From Candidatus Peregrinibacteria bacterium (GTDB lineage: Bacteria > Patescibacteriota > Gracilibacteria > UBA1369), in NCBI GenBank assembly GCA_014728765.1, contig WJLA01000068.1, forward strand, positions 1-9,900: DNA of 9,900 nt, given 5' to 3'. The notes under the pieces are model-generated. The model worked only from the letters and a program-made list of their open reading frames with translations, was not told the DNA's origin and made no database searches. Made by a program: the position numbers and the translations under genes. This document shows positions 1 through 9,300 of the stretch, piece by piece; the stretch's first letter is position 1, and the number at the start of each line of letters is the position of its first letter.

Positions 1-973
1 GCATTAATTGGTCAGCGTATCCAAAATAAAATTTTTGATTAACCGGTATTTCAGTTTTGGGTAATTTGAGAGTTTTTGCGTGTTTTAAAAGGTTGATGGC
101 TCTATCTACCGAAAAAAGATTCATTTCTATTTCTGCAAGCATTAAATATGGCTCGATATATTGATTGTATATTAAAATTGATTTTTCCAAATGCTTTTTT
201 GCTGTTATTACATCGCCAGTGTTAATATTCAATTTGGCTAAATTGTAGTGAGCCTCGTAAAGCCTTTCTTTTGCTTTTGGTTTTGCGTCAATAAAATTGT
301 TGAAAGCTTCGATTGCTTCGGGAAGTCTGCCTGAGTCTCTATATTCTTGTCCAAGATAAAAAAGGCTATGCTCTTCATTTGGAATTTTTTCAAGATGGGC
401 TTTTAGCATTCTTAAATTTCTTTCTATTGATCTGGAGTGGCTGATTTTTTTGCTGTGCAAAATGGGTATGTCGTAGTATGCGGGGACTCCTCCCATTTTA
501 TAAAAATCCAATCGTTCATGAATTGGTCTTTCATATCGATAATTCTTGGAAGTTTTCCAGATTCTGGGGAAATAGTGAACAACACCTTTTTCTTCTCTGG
601 TTCCAAAATAAATGTAAGCAAGAAAGGTTATGTCATTTTCTGGTATTGTGGTTTCCATGGCTTTTAAGAGTCTTTTTTTATCATCAGGATGAATTGTATC
701 ATCTGCATCGACCATCATTACCCATTCAGTTTGCACATGCTCGAGTGCAAAATTTCTGGCTGCAGAAAAATCTTCAATCCATTCAAAATCAAGAACTCTT
801 GCTCCGTATGATTTTGCTATTTCTTTGGTTTTGTCTGTTGAACCCGTGTCGACAATTAAAAGTTCTTTCCAGATTCCTTTCATTGATTCAAGACAGTCCG
901 GAAGGTGTATTTCTTCATTTTTAACAATCAGATATAAAGTTAAATCCAAATTGTGTAAAGGTTTGTGTTGCAC
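1..973 (-). CDS. Family 2 glycosyltransferase with C-terminal TPR repeats (3' end outside window)
   Basis: Cytoplasmic GT-A fold glycosyltransferase that would move a sugar from a nucleotide-sugar to an unknown acceptor. Visible in the translation: the N-terminal LIVKNEE strand typical of the SunS-like/TPR-linked GT2 group, then VDTGSTD (nucleotide-binding Asp), EWIEDFSAARN, and VDADD, the metal-binding DxD. The last ~120 visible residues form two to three TPR-like helical hairpins (YLGQEYRDSGRLPEAIEAF; YNLAKLNINTGD; AINLLKHAKTL), which in this family often bind protein partners. The reading frame is open to position 1 with no frameshift. The start is uncertain: no ATG lies between the upstream stop and the NEE motif. 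GTG at 973-971 is used here; TTG at 949-947 gives a short MDLTLYLIVKNEE start and is equally plausible. Neither has a clear RBS. It lies 27-51 bp behind the preceding gene and is probably cotranscribed. Family assignment is firm; the acceptor is unknown. Confidence 0.88.
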   Translation of the reverse strand, partial: MQHKPLHNLDLTLYLIVKNEEIHLPDCLESMKGIWKELLIVDTGSTDKTKEIAKSYGARVLDFEWIEDFSAARNFALEHVQTEWVMMVDADDTIHPDDKKRLLKAMETTIPENDITFLAYIYFGTREEKGVVHYFPRIWKTSKNYRYERPIHERLDFYKMGGVPAYYDIPILHSKKISHSRSIERNLRMLKAHLEKIPNEEHSLFYLGQEYRDSGRLPEAIEAFNNFIDAKPKAKERLYEAHYNLAKLNINTGDVITAKKHLEKSILIYNQYIEPYLMLAEIEMNLFSVDRAINLLKHAKTLKLPKTEIPVNQKFYFGYADQLM

Positions 974-1000
974 TGTTTTCGTTAACTTGCTGTGGAGATT

Positions 1001-1621
1001 TTACTGTTTTTTTTGATTGTTTTTGAGAGTATTTGAATGAATTGAGATGACAAACCAAATAATTGTAAGTGTAATAAAAATCAGCGCAAAAAAGTTGATC
1101 AATCCGGGGTTGGTTTTTTCTTGTGAGTAAATGAATTTTTCAGAATTGACAGGATTCTCGGTAACCTTGAAATGTACGGGGATTAGACTGCGACTTTTGA
1201 TTTGATCATTATCAGAAGTTTGAACGGAAATTCCGCCTGAGTAATTATCAAGTTTGACATCGGTGGGCGTTTTTGTGGTAAATGAGATTTCCGTATATTC
1301 TTGTGGTTTGAGTGTTAATTTGTTTTCTTCAATGGTAGTCCAATTTCCAAAAGCCGTTTGTTTTTGATTAGCCAATTTGAAGCCGTCTTCCAGCTGATCT
1401 ACCGGTTTAATTTCCAGCTCAATTGATGTTGAGTTTCGATTTGTAAGTGATAAATATTCGGTGAATGAATCACCGGGTTTTAATTCGAAATAAAAACTAT
1501 ACGGATTAACTTCATTCGGAAAAGTTGGGTAGATGTCTACTTGATTGAGGTTTTGAGCTATACTGATAGTTGGAATGGCAATCGATATTACAACTCCTAA
1601 AAGTGTTCTTTTCATGGTCAC
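1001..1621 (-). CDS. Short WxLIP-like (DUF916-like) membrane-anchored surface protein
   Basis: 206-aa protein predicted to sit outside the cell, tethered by a C-terminal helix. The hydrophobic N-terminus (residues ~3-22, ending SIAQ) looks like a signal peptide. Residues ~40-155 form one beta-sandwich with the pattern of the first (peptidoglycan-binding) domain of WxL-interacting proteins: FELKPGDSFTEYLSLTN, then GNW, KLTLKPQEYTEISFTTKTP, and NYSGGISVQ. A TM helix spans ~174-194, followed by a short Lys-rich tail. The second (DUF3324-like) domain of normal WxLIPs is absent. The GTG start overlaps the previous gene's TGA by four bases (GTGA); ATG at 1615-1613 gives MKRTLLG and is an alternative with no RBS, so translational coupling is likely. 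By position it is the likely partner of the small WxL-like protein just upstream. The fold call rests on pattern recognition; partner binding is inferred. Confidence 0.78.
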   Translation of the reverse strand: MTMKRTLLGVVISIAIPTISIAQNLNQVDIYPTFPNEVNPYSFYFELKPGDSFTEYLSLTNRNSTSIELEIKPVDQLEDGFKLANQKQTAFGNWTTIEENKLTLKPQEYTEISFTTKTPTDVKLDNYSGGISVQTSDNDQIKSRSLIPVHFKVTENPVNSEKFIYSQEKTNPGLINFFALIFITLTIIWFVISIHSNTLKNNQKKQ

Positions 1622-2256
1622 CGCAGGGCAGTCAGGACAAAACTTGAAGTATAGGTGCCGGGAGGCTTGTTCGGATCAATTGTGAGTCTGAATCTGAGTG
1701 TGGTGCGATAATGGCCGGATGGTTGATTTATGCCACCAGAATAAAACCAAGAATATAGTGTTTTTACTTGATTATTGGAGGTCCAATAGCTGTTTGTTGT
1801 GAGAGAGGGTGATATTTGGTCTGTTCCGCAGTTCCATGGAGTTTCGCACGTCAAAGGTGTTGGTGCATAGATCAACAATTTGTTTGCAATCGGAAGAGAA
1901 TAAAGATCATCCGTTCTGATAAAATCAGAAGCTTGAATTTGTAGTGAAACAGAACCAAATGATGGGCAAATTGCAGCTGTCACGTCTTGTTCAGCGTAAA
2001 CAACATTCGTTGCTGAGCTTGAGAACTCCGGGTTAATATTATTTACCACAGTTTCACCTACGGCAAAACTGGGAGTTGTATAAAAATTCAACTCGGGATC
2101 ATCTGCCGTCAGGGCCACTCCAAAAGATGGGCAATCTGTTTCGATTATTCCATCCCATTGTGCATTGGCTATTAATAGTGATGAAAAGCCAAGGTTAGCT
2201 ACCATTGCTGTTGTTCCTATGATAAATGGAAGTTTCGCTTTTGTTTTTTTGTTCAT
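1618..2256 (-). CDS. Small secreted WxL-like beta-sandwich protein
   Basis: 212-aa secreted protein with a signal peptide (Lys at 3, 4, 6 and 8; hydrophobic 10-30; likely cleavage after ANA, residue ~32). The mature part is Ser/Thr/Asn-rich beta structure. Two stretches recall the WxL fold: SVSLQIQASDF (~102-112), where the first WxL motif would be, and the C-terminal LTIDPNKPPGTYTSSFVLTA, like the terminal Gly-x-Tyr strand plus second WxL motif of Firmicutes WxL proteins. Both Trp residues are replaced, so this is at best a degenerate WxL domain. CPSFG occurs twice (Cys42, Cys97); Cys137 and Cys143 make a second possible disulfide pair. Size resembles small WxL proteins (~20-25 kDa). It is followed with a 4-bp overlap by a WxLIP-like gene. 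Alternative: an unrelated secreted beta-sandwich, since the resemblance is weak. Its role, presumably cell-wall surface binding, is inferred. Confidence 0.72.
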   Translation of the reverse strand: MNKKTKAKLPFIIGTTAMVANLGFSSLLIANAQWDGIIETDCPSFGVALTADDPELNFYTTPSFAVGETVVNNINPEFSSSATNVVYAEQDVTAAICPSFGSVSLQIQASDFIRTDDLYSLPIANKLLIYAPTPLTCETPWNCGTDQISPSLTTNSYWTSNNQVKTLYSWFYSGGINQPSGHYRTTLRFRLTIDPNKPPGTYTSSFVLTALR

Positions 2257-2259
2257 AAT

Positions 2260-2265
2260 TCCTTT
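2260..2265 (-). promoter_or_regulatory. Ribosome binding site (AAAGGA) for the small WxL-like gene
   Basis: AAAGGA lies 3 nt before the ATG at 2256. It is the only clear Shine-Dalgarno-like sequence in the window, so it supports this start and independent initiation after the 22-bp gap from the previous stop. Confidence 0.6.
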
Positions 2266-2278
2266 GTTTTGATTGACT

Positions 2279-3346
2279 CTATTTTTTCGGAATTTTAAGT
2301 TTTTGTCCAGTTTTTATTGAATATGGAGCTTTGAGCTTGTTAAGATGGGCAATTTTTTTCCAAGCAATGTTTTCGTCATCCGCTATCTGTTTTAAAGTTT
2401 CATCTTTTTTAACTGTGCGATTATGTGAAGTTATAATTTGTTTTTTTCTGAACAAAAACAAGAAAACAAATGGTCCTATTATTAATACTATCAGTGATGC
2501 AAAAACTATAATCACTGAAGTGGGTAGAATTGAAAATTCAATGTTTTTTTGAATTGTATCAATTGGTTCAAGTTGATTTGTTTTGGTGTTCAATTCATAA
2601 ACATTAAGATTTAGTTTGGCTTTAAAATTTCCGAAAAGTGGTGGATTATTCCACTTGATTGCTTTTGATTGTGTTTTTTCTTGTAGGATAACGGATTCTT
2701 CGATTTCTAAAACACTTGGACCGGATAGGAAGCCACCAGTAATTTCGATGCTTCCGTTAATGTTGATGAAAATTGTTCCACTATTGGTAACGCTAAAATA
2801 AAACTCCGGTTTATTGTCATTCAGATTAAAAGAAAAATTATCAAGTGAGTAGTCAATGTTTCTTTCTCCAGCAATTTCTAAGAATATAGGTTTGACTTTT
2901 CTTGCCATGGTTTTGTTGGCAGAGTTTTGATTTTCCCCAAGGTGTTCGGTTACTATCCCTCCGGCATATGTGCCGGGATTGGCATAGGAGGGGACTGAAA
3001 TATGAAAGGGGATATTGATTTGTTGATTTGGCTTTAGATCATATTCCTTTTCAGGAAATTCCATCCATTGTCCAATGTGATTTTGAGAAGTTCCATCGAG
3101 TTTGAAACCAAAATTCCCATTGCTGGAATTTTTTGAATCGGCGGCATAAATTTTGAAATTCAAGTTTTCAGTTCCGGAGTTGTTTTTGAGTGTGATTGAG
3201 TCGTTAATTTTTTTGCCCGGCTCAATGAATTGACTGATGGCACTGTTTTGGTCATTTTCAAAACTAAGATTAAAATTGTTATTTGCTACGGTGGGGGTAG
3301 CAATAAAGCTTAAAATTATGCCGGTTGTTAAGATTGTTTTTTTCAT
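2279..3346 (-). CDS. WxL-interacting-protein-like membrane protein (DUF916-DUF3324-like) with C-terminal LysM
   Basis: 355-aa protein. Signal peptide at 1-21 (MKKTILTTG..., cleavage near TVA-N). Residues ~26-160 are DUF916-like (peptidoglycan-binding domain of WxLIP): FIEPGKKINDSITLKN, GQWMEFPEKEYDLKPNQQ, then ISVPSYANPGTYAGGIV. Residues ~165-270 match the DUF3324-like (host-binding) domain, with FYFSVTNSGTIFININGSI and PPLFGNFKAKLNLNVY. TM helix at ~275-299 is followed by RKK. This is the standard WxLIP layout, and length is close to the family's ~330-350 aa before the extra tail. Residues ~308-353 form a LysM domain (TVKKDETLKQIADDENI ... LNKLKAPYSIKTGQKLKIP). By the positive-inside rule this LysM lies in the cytoplasm, which is odd for a peptidoglycan-binding module. 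The ATG is 5 bp after the giant gene's stop with no RBS, suggesting translational coupling. It is probably the membrane partner of the giant protein's WxL-like domain (inference). Confidence 0.85.
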   Translation of the reverse strand: MKKTILTTGIILSFIATPTVANNNFNLSFENDQNSAISQFIEPGKKINDSITLKNNSGTENLNFKIYAADSKNSSNGNFGFKLDGTSQNHIGQWMEFPEKEYDLKPNQQINIPFHISVPSYANPGTYAGGIVTEHLGENQNSANKTMARKVKPIFLEIAGERNIDYSLDNFSFNLNDNKPEFYFSVTNSGTIFININGSIEITGGFLSGPSVLEIEESVILQEKTQSKAIKWNNPPLFGNFKAKLNLNVYELNTKTNQLEPIDTIQKNIEFSILPTSVIIVFASLIVLIIGPFVFLFLFRKKQIITSHNRTVKKDETLKQIADDENIAWKKIAHLNKLKAPYSIKTGQKLKIPKK

Positions 3347-3351
3347 TGAAA

Positions 3352-6300
3352 TTAATCGACTATTGTAAAAACAAGGTCAATCTCATAAGTGTCGATTTCC
3401 AGCAGGGTTGGAATGTTTGGGTAGTCAATCATTAAGTGCAAATCCAGACTGGTCAAACCATTGAAATTGCCGGGTGCCAGTGCAGTGTCAATCAAATCGA
3501 TGATTAAAGGATCATTCGGTGCAGAGTCGGCCAGGTCGGTATTATTTCTGAAAACTGTGGCGGTAGATGAAGAATTCGGATCAGATATATCTTCAGTGTT
3601 TAACTTATAGCTATCTACAAATGTTGCTATTTGAGAGTCTGAGAACGAAGTGTTTGAATTTGTGAAATTACTTGTTGTTATATAAACCTGATCCAAAGGT
3701 ATACAGTCACTTGCATTGACACAACAAGCGGAGCCGCTGCAAGGTTTGTTTATGCTGAACGGTGTTGCTTGTAGTTGTAATAACCAGTCGTTACTTGGTC
3801 CGGTTGTATCTTCAAGTGTGAAGGTGATAGGTGAATTCGGGTGATTTGTTAGATAGTTTTCAGGGTTGTTGGAAGGTTTGGCAGGAGGGAAGTTGAATGT
3901 CGGTGTTGGTGGTGTGTCGAAAACTACTTCACCCGTAACATTGAATGTTACATTAGATATTGATTCATTGAGGTCAGTTCTGAAGACAATCACATCTCTG
4001 ATTGAAGTTCCGGTTGCTGCGTGAGATAGTGTTTGTTCAACTTCTCCTTGAGTTTCGCTATCTGCCGCTGAGGTTACAAAAATTGTCTCTTCGGGGTCGG
4101 ATGTGCTTAATGTTATTTGATTTCCTGTAATTGTTTGTCCCTGAGCAGAAAAACTCAAGATAGTGTTGCCGTTAGAAAAAGTGTTTGAACTTGCACTTAA
4201 ATCAATATTAATTGGTGAAAGATTGTCATTTACCAATTTTATATTGTAGGAATCTGAACCCCCTCCTTCTTTAACTTCTGTAGATGGAGCTTCTTTAGGT
4301 TCGGCCACAGGTCTTGTTTCTTTAATAATGACGCTGTCTATTGCAGCTTCGGGATATTCAGTCATTTCAATTCCGGTTTTGCTGTTTGCGGTTAGTCGAT
4401 CATAAGTGTTATTGTCTACAATTCTGAAGCACCAATCAGTGTCGAAGTTAGGATTATTTGTTGATGTCAGATTGAATTCAAGCTCAGTGAATTCCAATTC
4501 TCCCAATTTAATGAGGTTTGGTAAAATTGGATCACTTGATTCCATGTTGCCGGGATTGAAAATTAAGTTTGGAGCTGTTAAAAGCGTTGATACGAAATTC
4601 CCATTGGTTTTTGTGGTTGATTCATCGTCAGTAAAATGGGCGGATGAGGTTAATTGCCAGTCTTCGGGAGTTAATCCGCTATAACTCCAATCTGCTTGAG
4701 TGATATCATCACAAGTTTGTCCAGCCGGTTTTTCTCCCCATTGTAGATAAGGGGTGATTGTGTTTGTTGTTGTGATTTCAGTGATTTTTTTGTTAGTTGT
4801 ACCGTTGTTTGAAGTCAAATAAAGTTTACCCTTATCTGTGTCAACAAAACCATTTGTGATGTTAGTGTCCGATTCGATTAATATTATATCTGATGATTTT
4901 TCATAGCTGAATGTTGATAAATCCAATTTCAAGATTTTATCGATTTCAAGAGGATTGTTTATATTGAAATAGGCTTGTCTGTTGATTGTGTCTATTTGAG
5001 CCATTTTTCCAAAACTGTCATCATGATGGATATGATCGATCTCAAGTTCAGCTATTTTCCTAAAGGTTTTATCGGGGTCTATGTTAACTTTGATGATGGA
5101 ATTATTTGTTGTTACATAAAGCATGTTTTTGCTTTCATCAATAACCATACCATTGATTGTCTCAGATTTATCCAGCGAAATTTCAGCCCTGGAAATAACG
5201 TTAACCGCACTGAACTCTTCCACATCGGTGTTAATTCTGACTATTTCATAATTTGGTGAATTCGGGTCATCGACCGCGGCATAAATCATTCTGTTGGTTT
5301 CGTCATATGCGGCTGCGAGATATTGAAGACTTAAGCTGTCATTGTAAATATGGAAGCTTGATCCGGGTAATGATCTTCTTGCTTTGGTTATCCTTCCTCC
5401 ATTATTTAAGGTGTAAATGTAGTTTCCACTGCCTTGTTCCGAGTCAGAGAATACAAAATCTATTTGTTGAGCGAATCCGATTGATGAGGGCGCTGTGAAT
5501 GTGTCCAGGTTTAAAATTTGAAGGCTTGGTGTGTCAAATTCATTAATTCCAGTGAAATAAATTTCGTTTCCGTGTTTTGTGTAATTTCCATCAAGATAAA
5601 CTGATCCGCTTATCCAGTTTTCAGTACCCGTTGTTAGATCTTTTTGGAAAATTCTGGATAGTGGTGTGTCTGGTGATTCAATTCTTTCAACAAAGTAAAG
5701 TTTGTCATCATAAATAAATGGTGAATTGTAATTTCCGGTGGTTGAATCACTCGTAATAGAATTTTCGGTTTTAGACATCTGTATTTCATTGTCTGATTTG
5801 GTAATATTCATTCTTAATCTGACATTTTCAGCATTTCTTTCATAATCAAGAAGAGGTGAGTTGCGATTTGTTCTTTTACTGGCATCTATTTCGGTATTAT
5901 CATCTTCTCTGAAAATGTATTGATTAGAGATTAATGGTTCGTTGGACCAGATAAAGTTTACGGAGTCTTGAAGTCCAAGTCCTTCTGAACTTATTACTCC
6001 AACTCCTGTGGATTGTACTGCGAATCCTTCCACTATTACAGAAAATGTTTGATTATAAGGTACGGACTGTTTTAATTCAAAGCATACTTGCCCTGAGGAA
6101 TCAGTGATAGGTTCAACTGTGGTGCTTAAATCACCGCAATCTATTGCTCTATAGTTGATAGGATGGGGGCTGTCAGTTGGATTGCCGGGTGGCGGTTGAG
6201 GTGTATCAGTGAATTTTTGTTCAAGTTTTACAGGTATGTTCGGAACAACTTGATTGGAGGCTGTTCTAGCCGTAAATGTAGCGATTGCTCTATCAACGTT

Positions 6301-9300
6301 GTCTGCTTCAACCGTATTTTTATCAAGTGTGAGGCTGGAGTTGTTAATTCTTATTTGTTCACCTGCAGGTATAACCGAAGATGTGCCGGGACCACTATGT
6401 CCATTTGTATTAATTGCATATACGGAAAAAGTATAGGATTTGGTCGGGTCCAGGTTGGGGATTGTGTAATTTGTTTGACATTCTCCGGTTCCTAGCGGAT
6501 CACTGCAAAATTGTGCGATGGAATCACAATCACTATCAGAATAAACAAGGATGTCACAAGTTGTGTCGGTAGTATCTTTGTATTTTATTTCATAACCTGT
6601 GATTGGGCTTCCGCCGTTAGATTTGGGTTTGTCCCAATCAAGAGCAACTCCATAGGAAACGGTTTTGCCTTCTACATTAAGCGGCTCTGAAGGTACTCCA
6701 TATCCAAATTGATCTTCTAACATTCCTTTATATCCATCATGGTTTTCAACCACAATATCATAATTACCCGCTGTTGTGGCTGTTGGAACTTTTATTGTGA
6801 TCAAGCCTTGTGAAAAAACTCGAACCGTTTTTTGTTCAACTGGTAATAAAATATCTGTGCCATCGACATAATCGCCATCATCGTTGTTATCTTGTCCGAA
6901 AAATACTTTAACCGTGCTGGGTGAAGTTTCAATTGGTCCAAAATAATATGGTGTACTTGAGTCAATTCGATATTTTGACATCAGATAATCCCGGATTTCT
7001 TTGAGACTGTTTCTTTGATCAATGTTTTGAGGGTCAAGTAAAGGTCTATTGAATCCTAAAAATTCAGCAATATCACCATCTAAAAAATTATCTACGCCGT
7101 CGTTATATGTTCCGATAGTCATTCTTGCAGCAGGTGATGATTCAGTTATTGTATTTGTCGGTGCATAATCCGAGTCGGTCCAGACTGAGTTATTGTTTCT
7201 GTAAATATAAATATTTCCGTTATTTGGAAAATATGCAGTTGATCCGATAGCGTTAAAATTTGAGTCAATGGTAGAAGATTGAGTATTGTAATAAGGATCA
7301 TACCCTGTTGGTGTTCCTGCGAATCTGATTTCATCAATATCATTTAAAAATAAAATTCTACTGCTGGTTGTTGATGAATTTAAACTTTCTCTAAATATTG
7401 CTTGATCGGCACTCGGGTCAGAACCTTGTCTGAAAACTGAATATAATGAGTATCCTCTTGTTCCGGAAAAGAAATATCTGGAAGTTGTTTCAATAAATTC
7501 AAGGAAATCTTGATTGTTGTTGATAAACCTGATAAATGGAAATCCAAAGGGTAAACCTTCGGATGCGCTTGTGATTAATTCAGGTCTGTTGGTTGTGGTA
7601 GTCTGAGTCGCATCATAATTTGTTTCTGCTTGGTTTTGCCATTCAGATACACCACCGGTTCCAGTGATGACTCCGGTATCGCCCTTTAACCAAATTTTAA
7701 GACTTGGACTTCCAAGGGCTCTTAAGACATATCTTAGTCCGTCAGTATAGCTGAAATCTGTGTTTCCGTCATCCATGGTTATATAGATGTCAGTGTTACC
7801 CGATGGTAATGTTTCAAATTTTGTCCAAACATATGTAGGGTAACCGGGACATGTTCCTTCTACATAGCTGAACATTTTTGTTCTTAAATCGTCTTCGTAT
7901 ACGGCAATATCATTACAATTTGTCGGAGAGCCACTGGTTCCCATTCTAATCATAATCGGAAAATCTGTTAATGTGCCGCCGCTTGGGTTATTGACAGTGT
8001 ATTTTCTGGCTACTGCCAGGCTGTTTGAAAAATATGCTCCATAGATTGCTATTTCTTCTCCACCGCTTAATGGGCTTTCATTTTTGCTTATAGCGTAAAT
8101 TCGAGGCTCTCTATACTGTAATAATCCTGAATATACGTTCGTGGTTCTGTTAGGATTTACAACTTCAACTTCCGCTATGCCAGGAGGATTGGGTGGTGTC
8201 TTAACGGTGATTTGACTAGATGACAAGGAGACAGTTTCAGCAGGTTTGTCATTTATTAAGATTTCTGTGTTTAAAGTTTCAGTTGCATATGACGTATAGC
8301 CTACGTCGGGATTCGAATATTTTCTTACAAATATCCAGTCCCATCTTCTTGATCCGTTGTAGCTTGGTTGACTTGTGAAATCATATCTGAGACCTAAAGA
8401 AACTCTTTCATTGCTTAAAGACTGATTGGTTGTGGCGGCAGCTGAAAATTCGGAAGTTGATCTGTCTGTTGATGTGATGCTATAAGTGTTTTGTCCTGAT
8501 TGATCAACAAGAGTTTTATAAATCTTATACGAAGTTATAAAGGAAAGAGTTAAATTATAGAAATAATTGTCTATTGCGTTATATGCATAAATAAGGTCGT
8601 CGGAACCGTCAGTCTCTTGCCAGTTTAAAATCCCGGTTCCATCAGTGGTGCTATTTCTGAATCCTACTGCCATTTCACCATGATTACTGATTTTTCTGGA
8701 TCGTGTTTCGACTGCGTATCCGTGAATTGTATTGGAAGAGAAAGTTTGGTTTGATTCAAATCTGGTTTCCGAATCGCCCGTTAAAAGTCCTGATCCAACG
8801 CTAAAACCTGTTCCTATGGTTTCACTCCATTTACTTTGTCCACTTGAAAAATCATCAAAGAATTCAAAAGTATTATCACCGTTGCTGGCTGAGGTTGTGA
8901 TTGAAGAGTCTCCAAATTGAACATAAATAGTAGTTTGTTCGTTTGCGGGTGGTAATTTGGGTATTTTTACCCAGATAATGGTGTTTGTGCTGGGGCATGA
9001 GTTTTCTATCCAAAAATCAAGGTCAGTTAAACCATCAGGACCCTTGATTCTAATTTCGTTACAACTTCCCGATGCCAAGCCCAGATTAGATGTGTCCAGT
9101 TTAAATGAAGCTTGATAGTCATATAGAATTCTATCTCCAAAGTGTCTAAACTTGATAGGTTTTCGATATAAAGTTGATGTGTCGAAGGTGCCGTTAAAAG
9201 TTACCTCTTCGTCACCCATAGTGGAATAATTTACTCTTGGAGTGCTGGTAATGGTTCCCGGAGCCGCAGGTAAGATTCTTACTTTTGCTTGAAATGAATC

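Noticed and set aside
424..621. Minus-strand 65-codon frame suggesting a broken gene
   Set aside because: It is an alternate frame inside the glycosyltransferase. The main frame is open from 1000 to position 1, with motifs before and after in one phase, so there is no frameshift.
437..924. Overlapping plus-strand open frames of 76 and 148 codons
   Set aside because: They lie opposite the glycosyltransferase coding strand, whose translation has clear conserved motifs; the plus-strand proteins look like low-complexity noise.
3352..3500. LPxTG or other covalent sorting signal at the giant protein's C-terminus
   Set aside because: The protein ends in beta strands (DTYEIDLVFTIVD) with no hydrophobic segment or basic tail.
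4406..6495. Several plus-strand frames of 60-110 codons opposite the giant gene
   Set aside because: Antisense shadows with no recognisable motif, signal peptide or RBS.
7146..7343. Minus-strand 65-codon frame inside the giant gene
   Set aside because: Shifted-frame shadow; the giant frame is continuous here and encodes the LamG-like domain.
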